Of a stretch of 64,000 nt of DNA, positions 25,950-37,472 are shown piece after piece. The DNA is from Branchiostoma belcheri. Its lineage: Eukaryota > Chordata > Leptocardii > Amphioxiformes > Branchiostomatidae. The stretch covers positions 100,356 to 164,355 of the forward strand of contig NW_017802713.1 in NCBI RefSeq assembly GCF_001625305.1. The letters are read 5' to 3'. The position numbers and the translations under genes are program-made. The notes below the pieces were generated by a model, which searched no databases, was not told the origin of the DNA, and worked only from the letters and a program-made list of their open reading frames with translations. Numbering within the stretch: the stretch's first letter is position 1; each line of letters opens with the position of its first letter.

Positions 25950-27555
25950 TACCGAGGAGTGGAAATTAAACGCAGTGCCATCAAGGGCATTTCAACCCTA
26001 ACTCAAGTGGTCCTCAGACTTTTATATGAGCTTCTAAGGAGAATACAGAAGAGGAAATGGCGACACTTTAGTCCTGGACTACTTTGGGTCACCATAGGAG
26101 CATCAAATCTACATTCCAGGGGAGGAACCGATATCAGGGAATCTTTCAAGAGAATATTTTCCGACATCTTACAGATTTGACCCTTGCCATGCCATTAGTA
26201 TAGAATGACTACCAAAAAGGGGCAACTCCAAGTCATACTGTGATGCTCAAACTAAGTGTATGACTCTTGATGTAATCTTAAGAAGGTGGAAAAAGATGCT
26301 GCAATATGTGGAAAATTAATATTGTATAATAATATTATCTTTATGGGAATAATAAAGCCTACGAGTTTTATATATCCTCAGAGCCAGTCCTGTTTAAGTA
26401 CATGAGACAGATCATATAATATATGTAATTGTAAATAATGTTTTGAAGTTTATTTAATTCTATGTATTAGGTTAGGATATGTAGTTTTTGTGGGGACTCT
26501 GAGGCACATATTAATATATTATGACATTGTATGCAATACAGAGAGAAATGCCCCCACTAAAATCAGTATCATTACCTCCAGGCACAGGGTAATAGTTCTG
26601 TTCCAGTTTGTTTTGGAATATCGCAAAGTTTGGTGAGAAATGTTTTTCTTGATTTTGTGTAAGTTATATTATCCGATAATAACAGTTATTACAACTATAT
26701 GGAAGACTCAAAGAATGGTGGTCTCAATTATTTACCTATCAGTTGGCTTTCTAACTGTCTGCACATTTAAATGTCAACAATTTTTTTCTTAGTTTGGTAA
26801 AAAATAGAAGACATGATTTAATAAACAAGACTTTGTGAATGAAGTTGGCTTGCCTTTCCTCTTAAAGATAAATGTTTTGATGAAATGTAGAAAAGTTACG
26901 GTCTTATCAATTTTGTAACCATGCTCCCTACAGGTATAGTCTACTTAATTATACATTGTATAGTCAGTTGAACGTCCTTGGTTGAAGAACAGAAATTGCA
27001 GGAATATTCTACAAAGGAACATTTAGACCTACAATAATGCAAAGACTGCTGCATGGCATGTCCTGGATTGCCCCTGAATTGAATGTGTTTTTTTATCAAA
27101 TTGTCTAGAAAAATAACAATGAGTTCAGCTACGTCAGTGAAGGTCTCCTGCCAATTTAAAAGTAATGACTTACATGTAGCATATCAAGTTTGTATCCAGT
27201 GTGCACAGGTCTTCTTCAAAGAGCCAGTATGAGCCTGTTAGGCTTGCCCTGAGCGGAGGTTACATTGGGTCACAAGAATCCTTATTACTGAAGAACTTTC
27301 TTAACCTTCAGCCTTCTGACGTACTAAGATGCAGCCTCCTGGCACCAATCAAATTGCAATGTTCACAAGAATACACAAGGGGTGTGTGTGTAGAGTTTTC
27401 TGTTAAGGCTACGTTGTAAGCCTGTTTAGATAATGGATCTTCCTGAATAAAGAAATATCTTAAGGTCTTGACATCCATTACACTTCTATAGTTTCTTTCT
27501 GTACTTTTATTTCAAACTAGAAAGCTTAAAACAACTTTTTACTTTTGGAAGAGGG

Positions 27556-27775
27556 TCAAGAATGGTCGTTGAGCTCATCCTTTGATGATGTCTTCACCGG
27601 GGGAGTGAGTCTGAGTTTCTGCTTCAGTGCTTCTTCTGAATGGCAAATAAGACCGGCTCCCGGAGTATTGTTGCCAGGAGAATTTCTAATAGTCTGTTCG
27701 GCTTCCTGTGGACCGTCTTGTGACATCTGAGGCACCGCTGCATTCCAATTATGTCCAGGTGCGTTGAGAGGAATA
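27556..27775 (-). other. Weak candidate 3' terminal exon of an unknown gene
   Basis: On the minus strand a good acceptor (CACTTCCTGTTTAG) precedes a 70-odd-residue open frame reading PLNAPGHNWNAAVPQ, then QDGPQEAEQTIRNSPGNN and LKQKLRLTPPVKTSSKDEL before a stop. The composition is protein-like rather than repeat-like. I recognise no family and found no upstream exons, so this may be chance. Confidence 0.2.
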
Positions 27776-27814
27776 CTAAACAGGAAGTGCAGCAACTCAC
27801 ATCTTGAAAAAAAG

Positions 27815-27972
27815 GTTTCTTTGAAAATCATACAGAAAACATCAATTCCTGAATCACTAAAAATAACTAAAATCTGTGGCCACAATCCAACATGGCACTT
27901 GGTATCACAAAGGATACTTACAAAATTTACATATAAATGATAGGCTTAAGTCCTGGAGTGACACAATTTTGA
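27815..27972 (+). repeat. Local direct duplication, copy 1
   Basis: Shares TTTCTTTGAAAATCATACAG, CTAAAAATAACTAAAATCT and ATTTACATATAAATGATAGG with 29104-29266. The copies differ by scattered substitutions. Confidence 0.8.
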
Positions 27973-28642
27973 AAAACAAACTTGTCAGGAAGTTGGGAGA
28001 CTTTCCTTAAGTGTAGCCAAGCGTGCAATGGGTGAGATGACAGTTTCTTGGATTGGGTACAAAATGTCATATTATTTGAGAAGCTCGACTGAGCTGCACA
28101 TATATGACACAGGTGCAATTTTGGTCCACTCTTTGAATAAATATACAAAGACGTGTAATTCCAAAAAAAAGACTCCCAGTTAGTATACATTGTAGATATG
28201 GGAAATGCCCTGTTCGGTTCTCAGTGACATTTTATTTATGCTTAAATGAAGATTAAACAGCTATTATAATAAAGGGCTGGGATAGAAATATGGGTACAAT
28301 TTAATGTACTTTTCACTCCCTGATGGCTGTTTTCATGTGAATTTCCATTCTAGCATTATCATATTTTGTTATAAGACTGAGAAAAACTACAAAATGAATT
28401 GGTGTAGTCTGGCAAATATATGAAAACGTGAAACACAGTCATTATTATAGCAGACTGACATCTCTTCCTTATGCTGGTCACAAGCCTGGTCATGCATTGC
28501 CGGTCTATTCTAACACAGTTGACTACACTTTAGTATGTATAGTACATGTTCTGCATGCTAGATATGATTGATCACACAAAGGTTTAGATGTCCTTATGTC
28601 TGTTGGCAGGTCATTAGATTTTCTCAAATAATACTCAAGGGT

Positions 28643-28905
28643 GGGGTTGTGTGGCGCAACAGCAGAGTGTGCGACAAGGAATCAAGAGGTCCCGGGTTCG
28701 GGTCCTGACATGCCACTGATCTTTGTGCCCTTGGGAAAGGCACTTTACATGACTTTCCCCACTTGACTCAAGTGAAAATGAGTATTGTCTGTACAGTATT
28801 TTGCTTCTATGTGCGGGACACAACACCAGGAACAGCTGCCTCTGCTCCGCGTGTATTGCATTGTTGCAATTTCAATAAATCAAACCAAATCAAATCAATC
28901 AAGTC
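28643..28905 (+). mobile_element. tRNA-derived SINE, copy 2
   Basis: Same structure as the copy at 23868: TGGCGCAACAG A-box region, GGTTCGGGTCC B box, CAAGTGAAAATGAGTATTGT body, GCGGGACACAAC and an AATCAAA-type tail. It lies between the two halves of the local duplication. Confidence 0.85.
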
Positions 28906-29103
28906 AGATAAACCTGGCCTGGTTGGACACTGGTAGGGTAAGTTTATGTTTCAAAAGATGTGTTCTCACTTCAATGGACCACAGAATCTGCTTGTGTCAC
29001 AGAGGGAACGACAGTGTGTCTATAGCTAGATGCTATCATATATGTGATAATCATGTGATCCCCTTGTAATGTTTATTTGGTGGTCAATTAAAACATTGCT
29101 CCC

Positions 29104-29266
29104 ACGTTTCTTTGAAAATCATACAGAAAGCACCAATTCCTGAATTACTAAAAATAACTAAAATCTATGGCCACAATGCAACATGGCACTTAGTATCACA
29201 CATATGATACTTACAAAATTTACATATAAATGATAGGCTGTGTCACCTGGAGTGACACAATTTTTA
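29104..29266 (+). repeat. Local direct duplication, copy 2
   Basis: Second copy of 27815-27972, in the same orientation, 1.29 kb downstream. Confidence 0.8.
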
Positions 29267-30544
29267 TCCACATTAATATGCTAAAAAAGGTCAGTGTCTA
29301 TTCTAGGAATCTCGGGTAAAATTCTGAGAAAACTCAGCCAGAATTCCAAATTGTAATTTGAGCCAATCTACAGTAGACTATTTAGTAAGTATAACATGAT
29401 GGTAGTAGGTACATGCATTTCATGATCAACTAAGTGACTGTCCAGTATCTAGTTTACTGTATGACAAAACTGTCCTTGAAAATTTCAGAGAGTATTCTCC
29501 AACTGATTGTATTATTCAAAGATTCTGAAAACGAATGCCAGGAAATGTAGCAGTACACTATTATACACCTATATATAGCACTTAAACAAATCTCGTGCTT
29601 TAGGGGTCTGGTCTGTAATAGGCTGCACTAGGCCCAATAGGGCTATGAATGTACTCTTGACTACATAAAGCTGTAAAAACCACTTTCAAATAGATTTTAC
29701 GTCTTACATTTGTACTTATTGCTGTAATTTCCTTGTCCCTTGATGCAATATTGTACAGTGGGTGTCATATGCTGTTTGAACAAACATGTGTATGTGATGT
29801 AAAGAAGAGTGCACGGAAGTAATCATAAAATTTAATATAACATTCCAAAAATGTAACACACATTATGCATATTGGATCTGAATTTGTATCATTCATTATT
29901 TTTAATCAATTTGGCACTGGGGTCATCCCCTTTAGCAATAAAATTATTTTTTTTTGCAAAATATTTTTTTATTTCACCTGATAGATTTATCATAATTCTT
30001 CCTATCTATAATCCCTATGGCCCCATCTGTATCTAACATTAACACATTTGACAAATAGATTTTAGTCAATCTTAATTCAATCAGCTATCCCTACATTTAA
30101 GGTTTTCCACAATTTCCTTTTAATTTATACATTGAGCTAATTTGAAATCGAAACTTCCAGCCATCGCGTGTGGGGTAAGTTTCGTGACCACACCTAGGAA
30201 CGCTCAGATCTGAATGAAGAGCCGGCTTGGACGCACCGGCCTGTTCTTAATTAGTGATGCTTGTCCCCCTTCGTGTGGGGGACCGTCCGTTATGCTTAGC
30301 CTAAATGACAAATAAACTTCTTTATTTTAGTCATCAATGTATGACATTGATTGTATACCTTTCCCCAGTATTTGTCATTTGTTGAAGAAAAAAAATTGGT
30401 TCCTGATGATAGACAAAAATTATGGCCAATGATTGACAAAAAGTATGGCCATTCAGGAGGTAACCAGTTAGAGGTGAGTACTCTTTTTAATAGGATTAGC
30501 ATGTATTTGACCAGTAATATTTATGAGCTGTGAGGATGGCTTAG

Positions 30545-30885
30545 GCCTGGGGAAAAAATACTGTGTTTCCTGTTTCAGTCCTGAAAAAAATTAGGGTCCG
30601 TAAGTGGGGATTACTGTACCTTGGTTTTTTTTTTACCTTGGCGACCTCTCTATATACAGTTTAACAAAGTAAAACTTGCAAGAGGACACTAGTCTAACTT
30701 GTACTTTCAATATACATGTAAGTTGGAAAACTGATTGCACAACATTTCTTCACTCAGGTGTCAGATCATGGAGATAGAAAAGCTTTAGCTTGAGAAAATT
30801 TATGTCCCTTCCTGGTGTCCACCCCCTAAAAAGGCTAGGGTCAGCAGTTTTTTCTTGGGTCGGTCGGGAAACAGAAAACACCCCA
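30545..30885. repeat. Interspersed repeat, copy also at 39685-39975
   Basis: Starts TAGGCCTGGGGAAAAAATAC, with TTTCCTGTTTCAGTCCTG, AACAAAGT(A/G)AAACTTGCA and CACTCAGGTGTCAGATCATG. It ends near GGTCGGTCGGGAAACAG, which is roughly inverted to the start. A fragment of this end recurs at about 40868-40990. Confidence 0.6.
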
Positions 30886-30925
30886 TCTTTTCCCTAGGTC
30901 TTGGTACAGTGAATGGCACATCTAT

Positions 30926-33900
30926 TCAGTCTAACGGACAAAAAGCGCGGAACATGAGCATGCCTTTGGACCTACAGGAGATGTTGACACTCTGGTCAGC
31001 GGACACAAACACCACACTCCCGCGGGAGAACTGGACCTTGTGATTGGTGTCAGATGAAGTGGTGCCCTCCCCCTCTCCCTCCACGGTCAGCACAATACTG
31101 GCACTGTCCACAGCTTCTAGTGTGTAGGTACAGGGCTGGGCACAGTCTGCTGGAATCTATCAAAAAAAGGAAAGTGATTTTGATCCAGTTTTAGCTCATT
31201 GAACTGAAGAGCTATTCTCCCACTGGTTGTGAGAGAGAAGGCAGATGTTATGTACAGTATTTAAAGGTTCAATGTACCGGGAAATTTCCCTAACTCCACA
31301 GGCACAATAAACAGTACTAGTGGACTGCAACTTAATGTCCCGTCCTAAGGACTGCTACCCTTTCCAGTCGTGTGCATATGATGGGTGAGCAACAGCTGGA
31401 ATTTGAACTCCCAACCTCTTAGCTTGGTCCAGGGACAGGGCCGCTAACCACATGGAAGACTCTACAATTAAACCAAAATTTGCACTTTACATGACATTGT
31501 ATGTGTGGTTGTCATTTCTGCAAGAAATGATAGGTGGCACTGCTACAAGAAGAATGCAGTCCTGAACAAGGATTTGACCAAGCTTACAATTGCTTGGTGC
31601 ATTGTACTTCTAGTCATATACATGTATAATTGCCATGGGAATAGGACACATACCTGTATCCTAGCGACAGCAAAGTCTGGCACAGGTGGGTTGTAGATGG
31701 AGACAGCGGAGTCTGTGGGGTGTTTCTGACAGGGGAAGATCTGCTGCTGAGGGCTGCTGGGAACGTACTCCAACATCTCACACAGCGTGGTCACATCGAT
31801 GTACTTCGGCGTGAGCCCAGCCCTCACCACGTTGTCTGAACACGCCATGCACTCCATGCAATCTGGAAACACAAAAGTTTAGATCAAAAACTACAATCCT
31901 AATCACAGCTGATTTGAGGTTATTATGGGTTCACCACACCACGAAGTGGTGGTGAACCCATATTGCTTTTTCTGATGTTTCTTCTCCTTCTTCTTCTTCT
32001 TCTTCTTCTCCTGCCATTTTTTAAATGGATTCAGCTTCTTCATTTTAGGGCCTAAGGTCCTGAAATTTGGTATGGAGGTACAGTGGGCAAATACCCCTAG
32101 GCGTTTTTTAAATTTTTGTGATAGAGGCTTTTAGAATGGTTTTATTTGAGTTTTTTGGCTGTGTTATAGCAAATGTATTACTGTGTTAGTGTGCCATGTT
32201 TACCACGTCTGGGCATGAGTCATCACAATGGAATGCAGGGCATCAACCAATAGGCATGCAGCTTTCCTCTATACTTCTTGCTGATTGGCTGTTGGGATTT
32301 AACTTGATTAACACCTGCACAGAGCATTTCCACCTGCACAGAGCATTTCTTGCTGATTGGCTGTTGGGATTTAACTTGATTAACACCTGCACAGAGCATT
32401 TCCATACTGACAGTATGTCTTTATTCAAGTGTTTTGGTAGGTATTTCAAGCTTTTCTGCTCCAGCATTGGAATGCGGGGCATGAACGTTTTTTTATTTAT
32501 TTTGAAAATCAACAGTTTGCATTATGCAATTAAAAATCCTAACAAATAAAGTAGGGAATAGCTATCCAACTGTTGTTTTAGTTGTATGTTACTTCATATT
32601 ATAGTTATATCAATGTAAATCATTGTTTTCCCTTGTGTTTCTCATTCTTTCCCTGCCATGTCATAAAATGTGGTGAACCCATCGCTGTATTTGCTCCAAA
32701 GCAAATATTGGCCTTTCTAGTTCCTAATTGAAATTACTGTGCATGTATTCAATTCTCTAATTTTTTCATCTTTGACAACTGTAATTCCACCATGGGCTGC
32801 TAGATGGCACAACTGAAAAGGGAACGTTTCAAAGACAAATTGTAATATTTCAAACTTAATATTCTCAAACCAGTATTCTCCACATCAGTGTTCTAGCCAG
32901 CCTGACTTTTTTGTTTTGTTTCATGAAACGTCAAGCACTGAATGTGGGAAAATTCTAGGGGGTTGTCTTTGAAGTTGCAATGCCAATGTATCTTGCCAGG
33001 TGGCACCACTGCAAAAAGAGAAAAATACATGTACTAGTACATGCATTGTACAATCATACACTGCACATGATCACTACTACCTCACCTCCTGACAGATAGG
33101 CATGTGGCTTGTTAGGACCCAGAAACATGGCTTCCCCAGGCTGCAGTCTCATGTGGTTGAGGAAGAAGGTGACAAAACAGCCGACATCACCGGGGAACTG
33201 GGAGTGAAGCCGCTGGAACAACTCCTTATTACTGTCCGACATGGCAACATCACCTAGTACGAGTACAGTCAACAGTGTTCTCATTAATCATGCACATATA
33301 CTATACATGTAGGTCCAGGGCTCGAAATTCATTTTTGGGAAAAGGTGCACCCAACCTAAAATATTAGGCGCACAAAATTTTTTTGGGGTGCACTATATAA
33401 AACAAAACCTTACTGCAGATCTTACTGCTCCTTGTATGAGCTTGAATCTGAAATGGGAGATGACTGAAAAATCTTACACAAGTACTACAACAAAGATTTA
33501 TTATTTTTCTGACCCTTAGATATCAAGAATATCCTGCATACTATTATACATTTAATATGTACAAAAATACCTACAAAAATATTTGGGTGCAACAGTGCAC
33601 CCACAGAAAAAAATTGGGTACACAGCTTGAAGTTTGGGTGCACTAAGGTGCACATGGACCCAGTATTTCGATCCCTGAGGTCCTAATCTGCATGATTCAC
33701 ATACATCAATGGTCATGTTGTAAGTACGAAAGACAGATCCTTTGACAGAAATCTAATTACAAAATGTGTAGCATATATGTGTGATATAATATACTAGTAT
33801 CTGACCATGTTTGGAGAGCCTGTCTAGAAGAGAAGCCAGCTGTTTGGCTACCGTGTCCTTGTCACACGTCATGAGGGCAGTGAAACATTTCTGCATGGCC

Positions 33901-36900
33901 TGAGCCACCTGGTCAGGCTGGCCAGAGGACTGGGCGGTCATCAGGGCCTCCGCTGCCTCGGACCCTACCACAGCCTGGAACTCTGCAACACCTGAGGAAC
34001 AGTGAAGGGTCATCATCCCAGGTGTTCAACAATGCATTCTTTCCTAGAACTGTTTTGAAGTTCCCACCAAGTACATGTACATTGGTAATGGTACGGTAGA
34101 GGCAACCTCATCAGTAGACAATTGTATATGTACATGTATACCGCAATTTTTAGAATTACATACATATACCAGAAATACATATACATTGTACTGGTACTTT
34201 AACAGCATTTTTGTTTTGCAGTAGGAGGAAAACATTAGGTTTTTGCATTGTTTCAAGTTTGAAAATTTCATTTGAAGCAATGTTACAGTACTAGTAGTAG
34301 TACAGTAAAACTATAAAACACATATTCACAGGGTTATATTTGTGCAACAAGAAAATGAAATCATTGTTCTACCTTTACAGTATGCAAAAGGCACATATGA
34401 ACCCAATTGTAAATTGATCAAAGACTTGTGCTATCCCTTATTATTTGAATAATTATGATATAGATATGTTTGGTTTTATTCGACATTAGGTATTATTCAA
34501 CACATTTATTTTATTGTTTGTGTTGTAGTTTGCCATGCATTGTACCATGTGCAATTGTCGTGCAATAAAGTTCTTCTACACATTGTATATGCGAACATTG
34601 AATGATTATAAGTACCTTTTAGGAAGCCCACAATTTCTTCCAGTGGTCTGAACCCACAGAAACCCTCGAAGGGTGTGAGAGCGATGGCCATCTCAGGCTT
34701 GTGGTTAGGGTCTGGGTACTTGTCAGGCCGAGCCGCATGCAGTTCCTCAGCATGTCGCTAGGAGGAGAAAGACAGGAAATCTACATCAGCTGAATCTGAT
34801 GCTACAAGAAGGCAACCTTGGTTGGATAAAAGACTTCAAAACCAGAGCAGAGCACTGACTGTTTATTAGTTAGAACACCATTTTACTACCAATTCCTTAC
34901 ATCACTTTCTGGAGCACGACCTCACCTTTTCCTTTGTAGCTGTGGATGGGATTAGATTTTTGCATTGTTTCAAGTTTAAAAAATTCCATTTGAAACACCC
35001 ACTTGCCGCATCTGTCAAAACCCTTGGCAGGATCCCTCTTTTATGGCGTGTAGCCCAGTACAAAATAGATGTAGAAACCCTTGCCTTACAAATGTTGTTC
35101 TGGGACCATTCCTGTATACGCAAAAATATCAGCATGCACTGAAAAGGTACAGCAATGCTGTGTGTTGCATGATTTTATATCGGGAATGATCACAAAAACA
35201 CACTGTACACAGAGAATCAAGAGACTAACTTGACTCCTAATGTTCAGCTCACTAACCTTAGCTGGATGGGCCTGTATAGACAATGACGTGTTGACTGACA
35301 GGACCTTGAAGAGGAAGGGTAGCTGCTTGTCAAACTTGTGTAGAACCTTCTCCCCCAGGGCAGTAGGGTTGTCCTGTACCCACTGTGCCAGGGATGTGTC
35401 AGGCATGCCAGGGGACACAATGGTACTGGGACCTTTGGGGTGGGTTCCCATCCACAGCTAAAATGGAAAAAAAAAAGAATTTCAGGCTCACTTAATTGCA
35501 GAAAGTCAGAGGAGGGTTATAATGTTTGTGTTTGTGTTTGAGGGCTAATTGCATACAGACATTGACAAGAAAATGTGGTGATACATGTATAAGCCTATTT
35601 GCTAACAGGAACTTCTACGTGTACGATATACTTATTGAACCTACTGTCTCTACTTAAATCTAATAACGTTGGTGTACATACAGGATAAAAAAGTAAATAT
35701 GCCATATGTGAACAGGTAATTGGAACAATGTAACTGCTATTATTATATAGTACATTGTGGTGACGAGTGGAAAAAAAATTATGCTCACGCACTAGTAGAA
35801 TGTATTGTACAACTTTGTGCTAAGATTTCAAACCTGTCAAATGAAGGAAAGTACAATGTATGAATAGATTATGATTATCTTGATTACTGACTATATGTTA
35901 TGACATGTCTTAAATGATTTCACAATATTTTTCCAGAGTTTTCAGGATCAATTCTCTAGTATTGTGAACTCGTCTCTCTCTCAGACACCTGTATTTCCAT
36001 TCCTATGCTACTACTGAATTGTTTCAATGGTGAAAGATACAGCAAACATTTGGCTTTGAATTATGCTACAGAATTTAGGTGCTGCCAACTTGAAAAAAAT
36101 TACAGCACAGAGATGACTTACCTCTGCATAGGTGGCGCTGTTGTCGACAACAAAGTTGGAATCGTTGCTGGCACTCAACTTGGCGACCTCGCTGTCTGAA
36201 CCCACCTTCCCCCAGGCATACTGCTGCACTGCACACTTCAATGGAAACACTGAGGGGGAGGGGGTGAGTCAACCATGTCAGTACCATTCAGTACTTTTAG
36301 TCCAACCTTGTTGTTTTGTGTAATACAGCAAACTGCTGCCACACTGAGTGCCTGTGAAGCTGGTGTGTTGCACCAAACCAGCTATACAGATACAGAACCT
36401 AGGTTTCATATCATACAACACACATGATATATCTTTTCAAAAGACTGTTTAGTATGAAATGATAAAAAAAAAGTTTAAAGTGAAAGAAATAAAAAATAAA
36501 TAAAAGAGGGATAAACACAAGACTTGGAAATGTTAAATGTATAAAGCCTGGGATCTCTACCACAAATTACAAGTGAAATTACAACTTATCTAGAAACTTT
36601 TTAAAGTGTTTTAAAGTTTTATTTTTATCATCAAACTCAAGACAGTATTGAGTATATCTCTTTTAGTAACCCAAATATCTCAGTCATTTCTGGTCCACAT
36701 ACAACTTTCAGCTCAGTTCAGGCCTTTAAACCTACCATCTTAACCGACCTTGATCTTTGCTCACTCAACCTGTTTCCAAAGGTCGAATCAATCAAAACGT
36801 GCAAACTCCCATGTACACGCCCCCCTCCCCACCAACACTCCTAGAGCCTTGCCAATATGACCAAGTCTATCGTATCTTTTCTGTTGCCAGTATAAAACTT

Positions 36901-36996
36901 GCACTCAGTTAAATCAGTCAAACTTGTATTAGACTAGAAAGTTAAGAAAGAAAAGTGTATTTAGAGATACAAACTCTTACCCAGAGCACTCGACAT
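30926..36996 (-). CDS. MPI: Mannose-6-phosphate isomerase, complete
   Basis: Eight exons on the minus strand: 36981-36996, 36122-36249, 35257-35457, 34616-34757, 33806-33991, 33086-33253, 31654-31862 and 30926-31156 (stop TGA). All joins are GT/AG and in phase, giving 426 residues, close to the human enzyme. It interconverts mannose-6-phosphate and fructose-6-phosphate in the cytosol, feeding GDP-mannose for glycosylation. Zinc ligands of the family are visible: Gln110 and His112 (SIQAHPAK), Glu137 (HKPEMAIAL) and His near 275 ([12 protein letters not shown]). Other family motifs are [51 protein letters not shown] and the C-terminal FRAFCPLD. The first coding exon holds only MSSAL plus one base. 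The gene is head-to-head with the ENOX gene. Confidence 0.96.
31375..31460 (-). mobile_element. tRNA-like SINE fragment, second family
   Basis: On the minus strand TGGTTAGCGGCCCTGTCCCT resembles an A-box region and GGGAGTTCAAATTCC a B box, with normal spacing. It lies in MPI intron 7. No functional tRNA fold is claimed. Confidence 0.5.
31926..32700. repeat. Repeat region in MPI intron 6 with hairpin and tandem duplication
   Basis: Starts with a hairpin (GGGTTCACCACACC / GGTGGTGAACCC around 31929-31960), then a TTCTTCTTC tract. A ~66-bp tandem duplication follows at 32275-32405 (TTGCTGATTGGCTGTTGGG and GATTAACACCTGCACAGAGC twice). It ends with TGTGGTGAACCCATCG, inverted to the start. Probably one interspersed element of about 0.75 kb. 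Confidence 0.55.
33316..33677. mobile_element. hAT-like non-autonomous element, GTGCACC-rich, copy 2
   Basis: In MPI intron 5. It begins CAGGGCTCGAAATTCATTTT and ends ATTTCGATCCCTG, with GTGCACCC motifs near both ends. It is inverted relative to 3853-4196. AGGTC occurs on both outer flanks, which may be part of a target duplication. Confidence 0.7.
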
Positions 36997-37472
36997 TTTT
37001 TCGTCCGTCGTATCTCTAAACTTTGACCTGGCAAGTCTATTTTGACAAAGGGGACAAATGCTCATGGTTGTGTGCTATTACAGCAATAATGCCGAACAAA
37101 ATAGATAAAAAGAACAGTTGAAATAAATTTGGATTTACTATTCTTAACATCTAATGGTTATATTTGTACAATACTGAACATTTTTAAAGAAAATCTTGAT
37201 CCAAGTAGGTGACACCCTGAATCAGAATGTAACATTCCATGATCCCATTACTCCTTGCGAAAGTGGAACCATCTGCCTGGAAGGAAATTTATTCTGTCGT
37301 TTGGCAAAAAGTTTTGCGATTATTTGAGCTCGTAGACAATCGTGCAATGCTTTAGCAGATAGTTAAACTAATCTTCGTTCATTTTGGTACTAATATTCCG
37401 CTTTTCTGAGGAAACTGAGGTGGTTTTTGCTGAGGAAAGTTGAGAAAGAGTCGTCTGAAATTTTGTGAGAAG
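36997..37472. promoter_or_regulatory. Bidirectional promoter region between MPI and ENOX
   Basis: The two start codons face away from each other and are 476 bp apart. The match AAGATGGCGGC at 37470-37480 is the YY1 consensus and contains the ENOX start ATG. No TATA box was seen. Confidence 0.6.

Larger units (their letters stand above)
26357..30925. other. Region between the 3' ends of the NALF1-like gene and MPI
   Basis: Mostly unassigned. It holds a SINE (28643-28905), a direct duplication of about 160 bp (27815-27972 and 29104-29266), one weak minus-strand exon candidate near 27556-27775, and an interspersed repeat at 30545-30885. No confident gene. Confidence 0.5.

Noticed and set aside
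31975..32015. TTCTTC tract as the start of a CRISPR-like or coding repeat
   Set aside because: It is a simple-sequence tract inside an interspersed repeat in an MPI intron; CRISPR arrays are not expected in an animal genome.
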